A stretch of 48,463 nt of DNA from Synergistaceae bacterium (GTDB lineage Bacteria; Synergistota; Synergistia; Synergistales; Synergistaceae): contig JAISZL010000019.1 of NCBI GenBank assembly GCA_031269245.1, forward strand, positions 1 through 48,463. The letters are read 5' to 3'. How positions within the stretch are numbered: position 1 is the first letter of the stretch; each line of letters opens with the position of its first letter. Below the pieces are notes generated by a model that searched no databases, had not been told where the DNA came from, and saw only the letters and a program-made list of their open reading frames with translations. Below are positions 31,968 to 41,015 of this stretch, one piece after another. The position numbers and the translations under genes are program-made.

Positions 31968-33191
31968 ATGAGCTTGAACGAAACTCCGTCGTCGGAGCGC
32001 GTGCACATAGGGCTATTCGGGAGGCGCAACGCTGGGAAGTCGAGCCTGATGAACGCGATCACAGGACAGTCGCTGGCGGTCGTGTCGGATGTTCCTGGGA
32101 CGACGACGGACCCAGTCCGCAAATCAATTGAACTGCTGCCCATAGGGCCAGTCCTCCTGATCGACACCCCGGGGATGGACGACGTGGGGGAACTTGGCGC
32201 CAAGAGGGTCGAAAAGGCGCGGCAGGTCCTGCGCCAAACCGACGTGGCGGTGCTCGTGGTTGACGCGCGGGCGGGGAAGTCGGGCGAGGACGATGAACTG
32301 CTCGAACTCTTCGAGTCCGGCGGTGTGCCGCGCGTCACGGTTTACAGCAAGTGCGACCTGCTGGAGTCCAGACGCCCCGCCGGAAGGGACGAGATGTTCG
32401 TCAGCGCGGTCACCGGCGAGAACATGGAGGCGCTGAAGGAGCATATAGCCAGGCTCACGCGCTCCGAGAGCGAAAAGCTCCGCATAGTCGGCGACCTGCT
32501 GAACCCCTCGGACTTCGTCGTCCTCGTGGTCCCCATCGACAAGGCCGCCCCGAAGGGACGCCTCATACTCCCTCAGCAACAGACGATACGCGACGTTCTG
32601 GAGGCCGACGCCGCCGCGATAGTCGTGAAGGAGTTCGAGCTGCGCGATACGCTTCGAAGTTTGGGGAAACGCCCGAGGATGGTCATCACCGACAGCCAGG
32701 TGTTCGCCAAGGTCTCCGCCGACACGCCGCCGGACGTCGATCTCACCAGCTTCTCGATCCTCATGGCCCGTTACAAAGGCGTTCTCGACGAGGCGGTGAG
32801 GGGCGTTATCGCGCTGGAAAAAATTTCGGACGGCGACAAAATACTGATATCGGAGGGCTGCACCCATCATCGTCAGTGCGACGACATAGGCACCGTGAAA
32901 CTGCCCCGCTGGATTCGCCAGCACACCGGGAAAAAGCCGATTTTCGAGTTCACGTCCGGCGGTTCCTTCCCCGATGACCTCTTTCCATACAAGCTGATCA
33001 TCCACTGCGGCGCGTGCATGCTGAACGAGCGGGAGATGAAACACCGACAGAGGGAGGCGGTGTCGCGGGGCGTTCCCATCACCAACTTCGGCGTTCTGAT
33101 AGCCCACATGCAGGGGATATTGGAGCGGTCGGTCTCGGTATTTCCCCACCTCTCGGCAGAGTTGTCCGAATTGGCCGAGCGCGAGGGCTGA
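31968..33191 (+). CDS. hydF: [FeFe]-hydrogenase H-cluster maturation GTPase HydF
   Basis: The 407-residue protein has the three HydF parts. The GTPase domain has P-loop 'GRRNAGKSSLMNAI', 'VPGTTTDPV' and 'DTPGMDD'. The middle dimerisation region follows. The C-terminal cluster domain has 'CTHHRQCDDIG' and 'HCGACM', giving the CxH...HCxxC ligand pattern. HydF is the scaffold on which the diiron subcluster is assembled before transfer to the hydrogenase, so the organism should have an [FeFe] hydrogenase with HydE and HydG, none of which are in this window. It has its own promoter, and the stop is four bases before the aspA-like start. Confidence 0.96.
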   Translation: MSLNETPSSERVHIGLFGRRNAGKSSLMNAITGQSLAVVSDVPGTTTDPVRKSIELLPIGPVLLIDTPGMDDVGELGAKRVEKARQVLRQTDVAVLVVDARAGKSGEDDELLELFESGGVPRVTVYSKCDLLESRRPAGRDEMFVSAVTGENMEALKEHIARLTRSESEKLRIVGDLLNPSDFVVLVVPIDKAAPKGRLILPQQQTIRDVLEADAAAIVVKEFELRDTLRSLGKRPRMVITDSQVFAKVSADTPPDVDLTSFSILMARYKGVLDEAVRGVIALEKISDGDKILISEGCTHHRQCDDIGTVKLPRWIRQHTGKKPIFEFTSGGSFPDDLFPYKLIIHCGACMLNEREMKHRQREAVSRGVPITNFGVLIAHMQGILERSVSVFPHLSAELSELAEREG

Positions 33192-33194
33192 GGC

Positions 33195-34529
33195 GTGCGC
33201 GCCGAACGCGACAAACTCGGAGAAATCCAGCTCCCGGACGACGCGCTCTACGGAGCGCAGAGCGCGCGCGCCAGAGAGAACTTCGACTTGGCGTACAAAT
33301 CGACCAATTTACGCCTGATACATGCGATAATTAAAATAAAAAAATCAGCGGCAATCGTCTATGAGAAACTATTGCCGGAGCGAGCGGATGTCTACAGAGC
33401 CATAATCGGGGCGTGCGACCTCGTCCTGTCCGGCGGGGCCGGGCCGGAGCGGGAGATGTTCATAGTGGACGCGCTCCAGGGCGGCGCGGGCACGTCGACG
33501 AACATGAACGTCAACGAGGTCCTGGCGAACCTGGCGCTTCAGATCATGGGCAGGACGCGCGGCGAGTACGGCGCGGTACACCCGATCGACGACGTGAACA
33601 GGGGGCAGTCGACCAACGACGTCTACCCCACCGCCCTGCGGATCGCGTCGATAGAGCTGCTGAGGGACCTGAGCGACGAGTGCGCGCGCCTGCAGAGATC
33701 GCTGCAAGCGCGCGAGAGCGAGTTCGACGAGGTTCGCAAGCTCGGGCGCACCGAACTGATGGACGCTGTGCCGGTCACCTTGGGCATGGAGTTCGGCGCC
33801 TACGCGCAGGCGATAGCCCGCGACAGGTGGAGGCTCTACAAGGCCGAGGAGCGGCTGAGGCAGGTGAACATCGGCGGTACAGCCGTCGGCCTCTCCGACA
33901 ACGCATCCAGGAAATACAGGTTCGGCGTCATCGAGGAGCTCCGAAAAATCACCGGGATGGGGCTTGCCGCAGCCGAGTACCCCATGGACATAACCCAGAA
34001 CAACGACGTGTTCGTGGAGATCTCAGGCTTGCTCAAGGCCCTAGCGGTGAACCTGATGAAGATGTCGAACGACCTCCGGTTGATGAACTCCGGCCCGCAC
34101 GGCGGGATAGGGGAGATAAAGCTGGCCGGTCTGCAGGCCGGGAGCTCAATAATGCCGGGCAAGACGAACCCTGTGATCCCGGAGATGGCGATCCAGGTGG
34201 CGATGAAGGTCATGGCGGGCGACTGCGCCATAACCTCCGCCGCGTCGCACGGCGAGTTCGAGCTGAACGCGTTCTTGCCTCTGATAGCCGACACGCTTCT
34301 CGAAAACATGTCCCTGCTCGAACGGGCTCTCTTTATATTCCGCGTTCGCTGCGTGGAGCTGCTGGCGCCGAACAGGGAGAGGTGCGAGGAGCTTTTGGAC
34401 GGCTCGTGCGCGTTCGCCGCGGCCTACGTCCCGATCCTCGGCTACGACAGGGTGGCCCGCGTCATCGACGACAACGGCGGCGACGCCGCCAAAACAAGGG
34501 CGGAGTTGAGGGCGTTGTCCGGCGGATGA
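33195..34529 (+). CDS. aspA: Aspartate ammonia-lyase / class II fumarase superfamily enzyme
   Basis: A 444-residue fumarase/aspartase superfamily protein: 'GGAGTSTNMNVNEVLAN', 'NRGQSTNDVYPTALRI', and the signature 'GSSIMPGKTNPVIPE'. The first residues (LPDDALYGAQSARA) also match. Aspartase (aspartate to fumarate plus ammonia) is preferred over fumarase because of overall motif resemblance and because aspA beside hydF has been noted in other genomes (from memory). The GTG start is three bases after the hydF stop, so the two genes form an operon. Why an ammonia-releasing lyase is co-expressed with a hydrogenase maturase is open. Confidence 0.88.
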   Translation: MRAERDKLGEIQLPDDALYGAQSARARENFDLAYKSTNLRLIHAIIKIKKSAAIVYEKLLPERADVYRAIIGACDLVLSGGAGPEREMFIVDALQGGAGTSTNMNVNEVLANLALQIMGRTRGEYGAVHPIDDVNRGQSTNDVYPTALRIASIELLRDLSDECARLQRSLQARESEFDEVRKLGRTELMDAVPVTLGMEFGAYAQAIARDRWRLYKAEERLRQVNIGGTAVGLSDNASRKYRFGVIEELRKITGMGLAAAEYPMDITQNNDVFVEISGLLKALAVNLMKMSNDLRLMNSGPHGGIGEIKLAGLQAGSSIMPGKTNPVIPEMAIQVAMKVMAGDCAITSAASHGEFELNAFLPLIADTLLENMSLLERALFIFRVRCVELLAPNRERCEELLDGSCAFAAAYVPILGYDRVARVIDDNGGDAAKTRAELRALSGG

Positions 34530-34561
34530 TCGTTTGGCGGCACAAGCGCGGTATGCGGCAC

Positions 34562-34665
34562 AATTCATATTTGAAATCAAATACCTGAGGGCGAAGCGTT
34601 AAAACAGGTTTGGAGGACCACTCCAGCCACATCAAAAACAACCTGTTGACAGCGAATCGGTATCA
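34562..34665 (+). repeat. Dispersed ~107-bp element, copy B
   Basis: Same block order as copies A and C: TTTGAAATCAAA, CCTGAGGGCGAAGCGTT, AAAACAGGTTTG, CAGCCACATCAAAAACA, CCTGTTGACAGCGAATCGG. It fills the aspA-xdhC spacer and ends 20 bp before the xdhC start. The frame that runs through it in phase with xdhC should not be included in the protein. Confidence 0.85.
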
Positions 34666-34684
34666 GGCATTGAGGAGGATGGAG

Positions 34685-35722
34685 ATGGGGAAAAATATAT
34701 ACGCTCAATTGCTCGACGAGCTGCTGGAGGGGCGAGAGGCCATTCTCGTGACGACCTGCGCCCCTAGCGGCATCTCAAAGGCTCTTCACTCAGCGCGAGA
34801 ACTCCCCGACTGGGAGGAAAGGCTCGGGGACGACGACTCGCTTCACGTCGAGCGCAGCGGGGACGCCGCCGAGGTGACGGAGTACTTCCTGCCGCGTCCC
34901 CGGATGATAGTGTTTGGCGGCGGGCACATCGCCCTCCCCCTCTCGCGCATGGCGTCAATGCTGAAGTTCGATGTCATTGTGTACGACGACAGGCCGATTT
35001 TCGCCGATGCGTCGAGGTTTCCCGACGCCAGCCGCGTCATATGCGACGGCTTCGATAAAATCGGTGACAACGTCCAAATTCGCGGCGGCGACTACGTGGT
35101 CATCGTCACGAGAGGCCACAGGCACGACCAGGACTGCCTGCGCTTCACTCTCAGCGGCGAGGCTCCCCGCTACGCGGGCATGATAGGCTCGCGCCGCAGG
35201 GTCGCCATAGTGCGAAGAGCGATGCTGGAGGAAGGGCACGACGAATCTCTCGTGAGCCGGCTCCACTCGCCCATCGGGCTCGACATAGGGGCGGTCACCC
35301 CCGAGGAGATAGCGATCTCCATCCTGGCGGAAGCCGTGCGGGAGAAGCGCGGGCGGGGCGCTTCACGCGCCGCCGCCGCGCCCAGGTGGAGGTATCGCGA
35401 GTGCTACGCGGACATGGAACTGATCGAATGGCTGGCACACGGCGAAGGAGCCCCGTCCGCGCTCGTCACGGTGCTGTCGGCTGAGGGGTCCACGCCGAGG
35501 GAGAGCGGGGCGAAGATGGCCGTCACGTTCGACGGGCGCGCGATCGGAAGCATCGGGGGCGGCTGCGCCGAGGCGGACGTCATACGAGACTGCATGGACG
35601 TCATGCGCGGAGACGGGTTCCTGTTCCGAAAAATCGACATGACCGACTCCGCCGAGGATGACGGCATGGTCTGCGGAGGCGTCATGGAGGTCCTCATAGA
35701 GGCGCTGAATCGCGAGAGCTGA
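34685..35722 (+). CDS. XdhC/CoxI-family molybdenum-enzyme maturation protein
   Basis: A 345-residue XdhC-type protein. The Rossmann XdhC_C domain ('MIVFGGGHIALPLSRMAS', 'GDYVVIVTRGHRHDQDCLR', 'YAGMIGSRRRVAIV') precedes the CoxI-like domain ('SAEGSTPRESGAKMAVTF', 'GSIGGGCAEADVI', 'CGGVMEVLIEAL'). Such proteins bind Moco and oversee its sulfuration before insertion into xanthine-oxidase-family enzymes, matching the aldehyde oxidoreductase at 10005-12929. The frame is open from 34610, but its first 25 codons are dispersed repeat B. The ATG at 34685, six bases after GAGGAGG, is the better start. Confidence 0.9.
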   Translation: MGKNIYAQLLDELLEGREAILVTTCAPSGISKALHSARELPDWEERLGDDDSLHVERSGDAAEVTEYFLPRPRMIVFGGGHIALPLSRMASMLKFDVIVYDDRPIFADASRFPDASRVICDGFDKIGDNVQIRGGDYVVIVTRGHRHDQDCLRFTLSGEAPRYAGMIGSRRRVAIVRRAMLEEGHDESLVSRLHSPIGLDIGAVTPEEIAISILAEAVREKRGRGASRAAAAPRWRYRECYADMELIEWLAHGEGAPSALVTVLSAEGSTPRESGAKMAVTFDGRAIGSIGGGCAEADVIRDCMDVMRGDGFLFRKIDMTDSAEDDGMVCGGVMEVLIEALNRES

Positions 35723-35843
35723 CCCGCATCCGAGGACTCCACAGGCGGCGCGCTCTTCATGACGCGCCGGGGCGGCCCGGACAAATGAATCATCATTTAC
35801 TATTTTTGCAATCATTTAATGACTTTTATCCAAGAATATATAC

Positions 35844-35849
35844 TATAAT
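35844..35849 (+). promoter_or_regulatory. -10 box upstream of the chemoreceptor gene
   Basis: An exact TATAAT lies in an AT-rich stretch about 118 bp upstream of the ATG. A weak -35 candidate, ATGACT, is 19 bp upstream. Spacing is long, so the promoter call is moderate. Confidence 0.5.
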
Positions 35850-35966
35850 ATTCCCGCGGTATCGTAATCGCACGTGTCCGCTTGATTGCGGTAGACACAC
35901 GCGAAGTGGTGCCGCGGCCCGGCAGACAGCGCCGCGGACCAAAAAATCACTTGGAGGGTTGATCGT

Positions 35967-37778
35967 ATGAGAAATATGAGCATCTTGGCAAAAACACTTC
36001 TTCTGGCCGCGATCCTTACCGTCTTGCTCGTCGTCGTTTCAGTCATGGGGTATAGAACCAGCGTTAAGATCGCGGCGGAGACCGACGCGATGTACAACGA
36101 TTACGCCAAGCCCGCGATGTGGCTGCTGGACGCGAAGTCCCTGGCTATACAGGTGAGACGCCTGACGGGAAGGATCCCGACCATGGACCCCTCCCTCATA
36201 CCGGCGATCGAGAGAGAGATCACCAGTGCGAGAAGCGAAGTCGGGGAGTTCTTCAGACTTTACGAACAAACCAAAATGACCAGCGCGGAGAAGAAAATAC
36301 TGGCGGAACTCCAAGCCACCAGGACTCTCGTCTTCCAGGAACAAAATGAGGTCCTTGCGGCGGGCAAGGCCGGAGACAGGGCAAAACTGGCCGAAATCGA
36401 GGAAAAAATGGGACAGCAGGGAGCGATATCCCTGCTCGAGAATAAATACATATCGCATTACGAGGAACTGACCACCCTGCTTGAGAAACAGGCGGACCAG
36501 TCAAACAACGACGTCAAGAAGACCGCCGACACCGCGATATTTGTCATAGCGATTGTTTCGGTCATCGCCATCATCGCCGGAATAACGCTGGGAATAGTCA
36601 TCGCCAAGATGATAACAGCGCCTATAACGAGGACCCAGAGGACAATCATCACCTTTTCGCAGGGAGACCTGACGAGCGAGTTCGAGACCGAGGGCAGGGA
36701 CGAGATAGCGGTGATGGGGCAGAACCTTCAGCACATGGCTGACAGCCTGACAGAGATAATAACGTCGGTCAAGGGCTCGAGCGAAAACATCACGGGGACG
36801 GCCCAGGAGTTCTCGGCTCTCGCGGAGGAGACCAACGCGTCCGTGGAGGAGTTCCGCGCCAACGTTGAGGACATGAGCAACAACCTGAGCTTTTTGGCGT
36901 CTACCGGCGAGGAGGTCAACGCTTCCGTGGAGGAGGTAGCGGCTGGCGCCCAGGCGACGGCGGAGCGGGGCACCGACATCGCCCGCAAGGTCAACGACGC
37001 CATGACAGCCGGGGAGAACGGCATGAACTCAGTCCGCAGAGCGGTAAGCGGGATCGACGGCGTGGCGCAGAACGCCTCCGAGGCGGCGAAGTCCGTCCAG
37101 GAGCTGGGCACCCGCACCCGTCAGATACAGAGCTTCGTCTCTCAGATCGGCGGCATCGCCGACCAGACGAACCTCCTGGCGCTGAACGCCGCGATCGAGG
37201 CCGCGCGCGCAGGCGACGCCGGGCGGGGGTTCGCGGTGGTCGCCGAGGAGGTGCGCAAGCTCGCTGAGGACAGCAACGTGGCTGCGAAAAACATCGAGGA
37301 ACTCGCTAAGACGATCACCGGCGATCTCGACCACGTCGTCTCAATCTCGCTGGATAACGCCAAGGCGTCGGAGGGCGCGAAGGATCTGTCTCGCGAGACG
37401 GAGGAGACCATCGTGAACATGCTCGCCTACTTGAAGGAGATTTCGGCGGACACGCAGGACCTCGCCGCGGTGTCCGAGGAACAGGCCGCATCCAGCGAGG
37501 AGATCGCCGAGGCGGTCCAGAACATCGCGTCCAAGGTGGCAAGCACCGCCGAGGCGGGAGAAAACATCCGCTCTGGAGTCGTTGAGGTGGCCAACGCCGC
37601 GGAACGCATGGAGCAAGGGGCTGAGGGGCTCTCCAAACTCGCCGACGACATGCAGAATCTGCTCTCGTTCTTCAACACCGGCGACGATTCCGCTCCAGTC
37701 AAAAAGGCGGGCCGTTCGAGCTCATCCAACAAACGGGCATCCGCCAGATTGGCGCTGCCGTCTGGAAGAAAAGCGTAG
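35967..37778 (+). CDS. Methyl-accepting chemotaxis protein
   Basis: A 603-residue membrane chemoreceptor. A transmembrane helix at about 5-27 is followed by a helical sensor region of about 160 residues (four-helix-bundle type), a second membrane helix at about 189-213, a HAMP domain, and a long cytoplasmic signalling domain. The hairpin tip contains '[20 protein letters not shown]' and '[16 protein letters not shown]', the part that contacts CheA/CheW. The C-terminal tail is Ser/Lys/Arg-rich without a CheR-binding pentapeptide that I recognise. It implies the organism is chemotactic. The ligand is unknown. Confidence 0.95.
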   Translation: MRNMSILAKTLLLAAILTVLLVVVSVMGYRTSVKIAAETDAMYNDYAKPAMWLLDAKSLAIQVRRLTGRIPTMDPSLIPAIEREITSARSEVGEFFRLYEQTKMTSAEKKILAELQATRTLVFQEQNEVLAAGKAGDRAKLAEIEEKMGQQGAISLLENKYISHYEELTTLLEKQADQSNNDVKKTADTAIFVIAIVSVIAIIAGITLGIVIAKMITAPITRTQRTIITFSQGDLTSEFETEGRDEIAVMGQNLQHMADSLTEIITSVKGSSENITGTAQEFSALAEETNASVEEFRANVEDMSNNLSFLASTGEEVNASVEEVAAGAQATAERGTDIARKVNDAMTAGENGMNSVRRAVSGIDGVAQNASEAAKSVQELGTRTRQIQSFVSQIGGIADQTNLLALNAAIEAARAGDAGRGFAVVAEEVRKLAEDSNVAAKNIEELAKTITGDLDHVVSISLDNAKASEGAKDLSRETEETIVNMLAYLKEISADTQDLAAVSEEQAASSEEIAEAVQNIASKVASTAEAGENIRSGVVEVANAAERMEQGAEGLSKLADDMQNLLSFFNTGDDSAPVKKAGRSSSSNKRASARLALPSGRKA

Positions 37779-37835
37779 ACAGAGCCCCATAGCGCGGGCA
37801 AAAACGCCCCGGCTGCGCGGCCAGCCTTCTATTTC

Positions 37836-37944
37836 ATACCAATTTGTGAAATCAAAGGCCTGTAAGGGTGAAGCGTTAAAACAGGTTTGAACAAACGCTT
37901 CAGCCGCATCAAAAACAGCCTGTTGATCGCGAATCGGTATCAAT
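37836..37944 (+). repeat. Dispersed ~107-bp element, copy C
   Basis: The clearest copy: starts ATACCAATTTGTGAAATC and ends TGATCGCGAATCGGTATCAAT, so its tips are imperfect inverted repeats. It lies in the 260-bp spacer after the chemoreceptor gene, close to copy B in sequence (both share CGTTAAAACAGGTTTG and GCGAATCGGTATCA). Confidence 0.88.
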
Positions 37945-38039
37945 CGCGGGCCGTGCGGGGGAAGGCAAGTGTCCGGCCGCGCCCCGATTGGGCGAGGGCG
38001 GCGGTACGGGCGAATTGACGCGAATGAGGAGGCGAAGGC

Positions 38040-38465
38040 ATGGACTGGACTAAAAAACGCGTTTGCGGCTTCGCGGCGGTCATGGCCGTGCTAACCATCT
38101 TCGCCGCGGCCTGCCCGTCTGCGTGCCTCGGCACATTTTTGGGAAGCGGCAGCTCGTCTGACATGCCGCAAGAGGGGCAAAACAAATTTTACGACGCGGC
38201 GGCCGGATACGCCATCGCGCGGCACCCTCGAATCGAGGAAATTCACGAGGTCATGAAAAGCCCTCGCGGTCTCCTCTCCCGCATAGAACGCCGGATGGAC
38301 AGGGAGGCCGCCGTAACGCCGCGCTCAGCGCGGCGCAACGCGCTAAGGGCTTATCTCGCCGAACACGACAGGTCCATAACAGCGGGCGGCAAAAATTCCA
38401 TAATATCGTCGGCAAACATCCTCAAGAGCTGGCGAGACGCACTTCGTCCCCTCTATCACGCATAA
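38040..38465 (+). CDS. Small secreted hypothetical protein
   Basis: A 141-residue protein with a signal-peptide-like start (KKRVCGF then a hydrophobic run ending AAACPSACLG), so it is probably exported or membrane-tethered. 'FAAACPS' is not a clean lipobox. The mature part is helical and Arg-rich ('RMDREAAVTPRSARRNALRA'). GAGGAGG stands eight bases before the ATG. It converges with the kinase gene, 41 bp away. No family is recognised. Confidence 0.7.
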   Translation: MDWTKKRVCGFAAVMAVLTIFAAACPSACLGTFLGSGSSSDMPQEGQNKFYDAAAGYAIARHPRIEEIHEVMKSPRGLLSRIERRMDREAAVTPRSARRNALRAYLAEHDRSITAGGKNSIISSANILKSWRDALRPLYHA

Positions 38466-38506
38466 ATCCACCGGCCGGAGAGAACCATCGCGCGGCGGCC
38501 GCACCG

Positions 38507-41008
38507 TCAACTCGGTTGCCGGCAAACACCTGGATTCGAAACGACGTCCTCCAGCTTCTCCGAAATGGCCTCGTAGCAGAAGTTGACCAACTGCTCCTTC
38601 AGCCACGCTATCAGCTCGCCGCCGGACTCGTATTTGTACTGCTCCAGCTCGTCCATGGCGCTCTGCATCGCGTCGATGTCGTAATCCTGGCTCGCCCTCA
38701 GCATTTTTTCTAGGAGCGAGCGGTCCGGCTCGGGCATGGAGTTTTTCCCGCGGACGGCCTCACTGCTGACTTCGTCCGCGCTCTCGACCAGTGTCTTCAG
38801 TTGGATGAGCAGCGTCTCGACGGTGCAGATGAACGTCTCGTTGCCGGCCATCACGCGGGTGAAATCGCCGCCCTTCGCCGATATCTCGAGCGCCTCCGCC
38901 ATTCTTCCCGCTTCGTCGGCGCATATGCCGTAGCAGCTTCCCTTCACTCCGTGCACGGTCACGGCGTACTCGGAGAGCGTGGACTCCGTCACCCCCCTGA
39001 GCGTCGCCAGCAGTCTAGGCATGTTCTGCGTGAACGATTTGACGACGCCCATGTAGACGGACGCAACGTTGTTGAATCGCTTCATCCCGGCCGCGATGTC
39101 CACCCCGCTTATCCGGGTTTTTTCGAGCAGGCCCGCCAGTATGACGCCGCTGTCGTGCTTGGCATCCGCGCCGAGCGCTCCCTCCTCGGCCTCCCGTATC
39201 GTCTCGAGCGGCTGCTTGTCCCTGATGAACCGACGTAGCACGGCATCCAACTTCAACACGTCTATCGGCTTCGTGAGGAACGCCTGAAAACCGTTTTCCA
39301 GGAACACCTTATCGTTGCCCGCTATCGCGTTTGCCGTCAGGGCGACTACCGGGACGGTTTTGGCGTACTCGCTGCCTATTTTGCTCCTGATGATCTTAGT
39401 CGTCTCTATTCCGTCCAGCACTGGCATCATGTGGTCCATGAAAATCACGTCGTAGAGGGGTTCTCCTTTTCGGATGAGGTTTATGGCGTCCATGCCGCTC
39501 GTCACACAGTGAATGACCAGGCCTTCGTAGGCCATCATCATGCCCTTCGCCACATCGAGGTTCGTTGTCACGTCGTCCACGACCAGCACCTTGCCGTAGG
39601 GCATCGGGAAGTAGTCCACATTCTTCACCTTGCGGCTCTGCCCCTCCAGGAAGCGGAAGCCCTTGAGGTTGTCGGCGCACTCACCGCCTATGGGACGGGG
39701 GTCGGTGATGCTCTGCCTGATGCGCACCGAAAACTTGCTGCCGTGCCCATACTCGCTCTCTACGCTTATGGACCCGCCCATCATCCGCACCAGCCTCTTG
39801 CAGATCGAGAGCCCGAGCCCAGTACCCTCTACCGTGCGGTGGCTCGTCATGTCGACCTGCTGGTAATCGGAGAAGAGCTTGGGTATGTCTTCCTCCGAGA
39901 TGCCTATGCCGGAGTCCTTCACGTAGCAGTCGAGCCAGATGACATCATCATCATCATCCTTGGCGCACGCGAACCCCAGTTCCACGACTCCGTGCGGCGT
40001 GTACTTTATCGCGTTCGAGAGGAGGTTGTTCAGTATCTGCTTGATCCTCAGCTCGTCGCCGTACAGCCTGTTCGGCAGGTCCGGGTCGACTTCCAGCTTG
40101 AACGTGATCGGCTTGGAGCCGATGCGCACGATATTCATGCTTATAGTGTCGCTTATGATGCTAGCGGTCTCGTAGTCGATGGGGATCAGCTCGAAGCGCC
40201 CCGACTCTATCTTCGAGATGTCCAGGATGTCGTTGATTATGTTGAGCAGGGTGACTCCTGAGCCGTATATCTTCTCGAGGTTGGCCAGCGTGTCCTGCGG
40301 CAGGTTTTTCCGCAGTTCTAGCTCGGCCAAGCCGTTCACCGCGTTGAGAGGAGTGCGGATCTCGTGGCTCATGCTCGCCAGGAACTCGCTCTTGGCCTTG
40401 TTCGCCGCCTCCGCCGCCTCCTTCGCCCGCAGCGCCTCCGTCACGTCGTGGTACAACGAGAGTATGCCCTCGAACTCACCCACGTCGTTTCTCATGGCTG
40501 TCGTGGTGACGTTGTAGATGCGGGGACCGTCTCCCATGTCGATGGTCTCCTGCCCTATTATGGTGCTGTGCTCCTCGAGGGCTCGTTCGACCCTCTTCGT
40601 TACGTGCTTCAGCAAATCCGGGTTGTCGAACCGGCTGAATATCTCGGTGAAGTGCCTGCCGTCTATCAGGCCGAAGCTCTGAATGCCGGCTATGCGCAGG
40701 AACGCGTCCGTGCAGTAGGCCAGATAGCCGTCCTTGTCGAACAGAAATATAATGTTCGGGCTGTTCTCGAGCATCATGTTAAGGAACCGCTCCTGTTTCG
40801 ACTTCTCCGCGTTCAGCACGGAAGCAAGCCTGTCGCGCGTAGCGGCGATGGATTCGGCGCGGGCGATGACCTTTTGAAGTGCCGCGAACTGCCTGTTCAA
40901 CTTCCTCACCCGCGACTGCAGGCTCGCGTTTTCAGCCCTGAGCTGGGCTGCCTCCTCGACGACGACGCCCCTCTGGACCGAATCCTCATCCTTGACGTCA
41001 ACGCTCAT
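38507..41008 (-). CDS. Hybrid sensor histidine kinase (coiled coil-PAS-HisKA-HATPase-REC-Hpt)
   Basis: An 833-residue cytosolic kinase without membrane segments. A coiled coil (about 15-75) leads to a PAS domain (about 80-195, 'NIIFLFDKDGYLAYCTDAFL'). HisKA contains 'SHEIRTPLNAVNGLAE' with the phosphorylatable His near residue 215. HATPase has 'NNLLSNAIKYTP', 'DSGIGISEEDIPKLF' and 'GTGLGLSICKRLV'. A receiver domain follows ('VLVVDDVTTN', 'DVIFMDHMMPVLDG'), then a C-terminal Hpt ('VHGVKGSCYGI'). The gene begins seven bases after the FIST gene, implying that FIST supplies the sensory input as a separate subunit. A related FIST-kinase pair lies at 43586-46954. Confidence 0.93.
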   Translation of the reverse strand: MSVDVKDEDSVQRGVVVEEAAQLRAENASLQSRVRKLNRQFAALQKVIARAESIAATRDRLASVLNAEKSKQERFLNMMLENSPNIIFLFDKDGYLAYCTDAFLRIAGIQSFGLIDGRHFTEIFSRFDNPDLLKHVTKRVERALEEHSTIIGQETIDMGDGPRIYNVTTTAMRNDVGEFEGILSLYHDVTEALRAKEAAEAANKAKSEFLASMSHEIRTPLNAVNGLAELELRKNLPQDTLANLEKIYGSGVTLLNIINDILDISKIESGRFELIPIDYETASIISDTISMNIVRIGSKPITFKLEVDPDLPNRLYGDELRIKQILNNLLSNAIKYTPHGVVELGFACAKDDDDDVIWLDCYVKDSGIGISEEDIPKLFSDYQQVDMTSHRTVEGTGLGLSICKRLVRMMGGSISVESEYGHGSKFSVRIRQSITDPRPIGGECADNLKGFRFLEGQSRKVKNVDYFPMPYGKVLVVDDVTTNLDVAKGMMMAYEGLVIHCVTSGMDAINLIRKGEPLYDVIFMDHMMPVLDGIETTKIIRSKIGSEYAKTVPVVALTANAIAGNDKVFLENGFQAFLTKPIDVLKLDAVLRRFIRDKQPLETIREAEEGALGADAKHDSGVILAGLLEKTRISGVDIAAGMKRFNNVASVYMGVVKSFTQNMPRLLATLRGVTESTLSEYAVTVHGVKGSCYGICADEAGRMAEALEISAKGGDFTRVMAGNETFICTVETLLIQLKTLVESADEVSSEAVRGKNSMPEPDRSLLEKMLRASQDYDIDAMQSAMDELEQYKYESGGELIAWLKEQLVNFCYEAISEKLEDVVSNPGVCRQPS

Positions 41009-41015
41009 AATGGCC

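Noticed and set aside
39935-39958. Trinucleotide repeat ATC
   Set aside because: It is inside the kinase gene and simply encodes a short run of Asp; the run is too short to suggest a variable locus.
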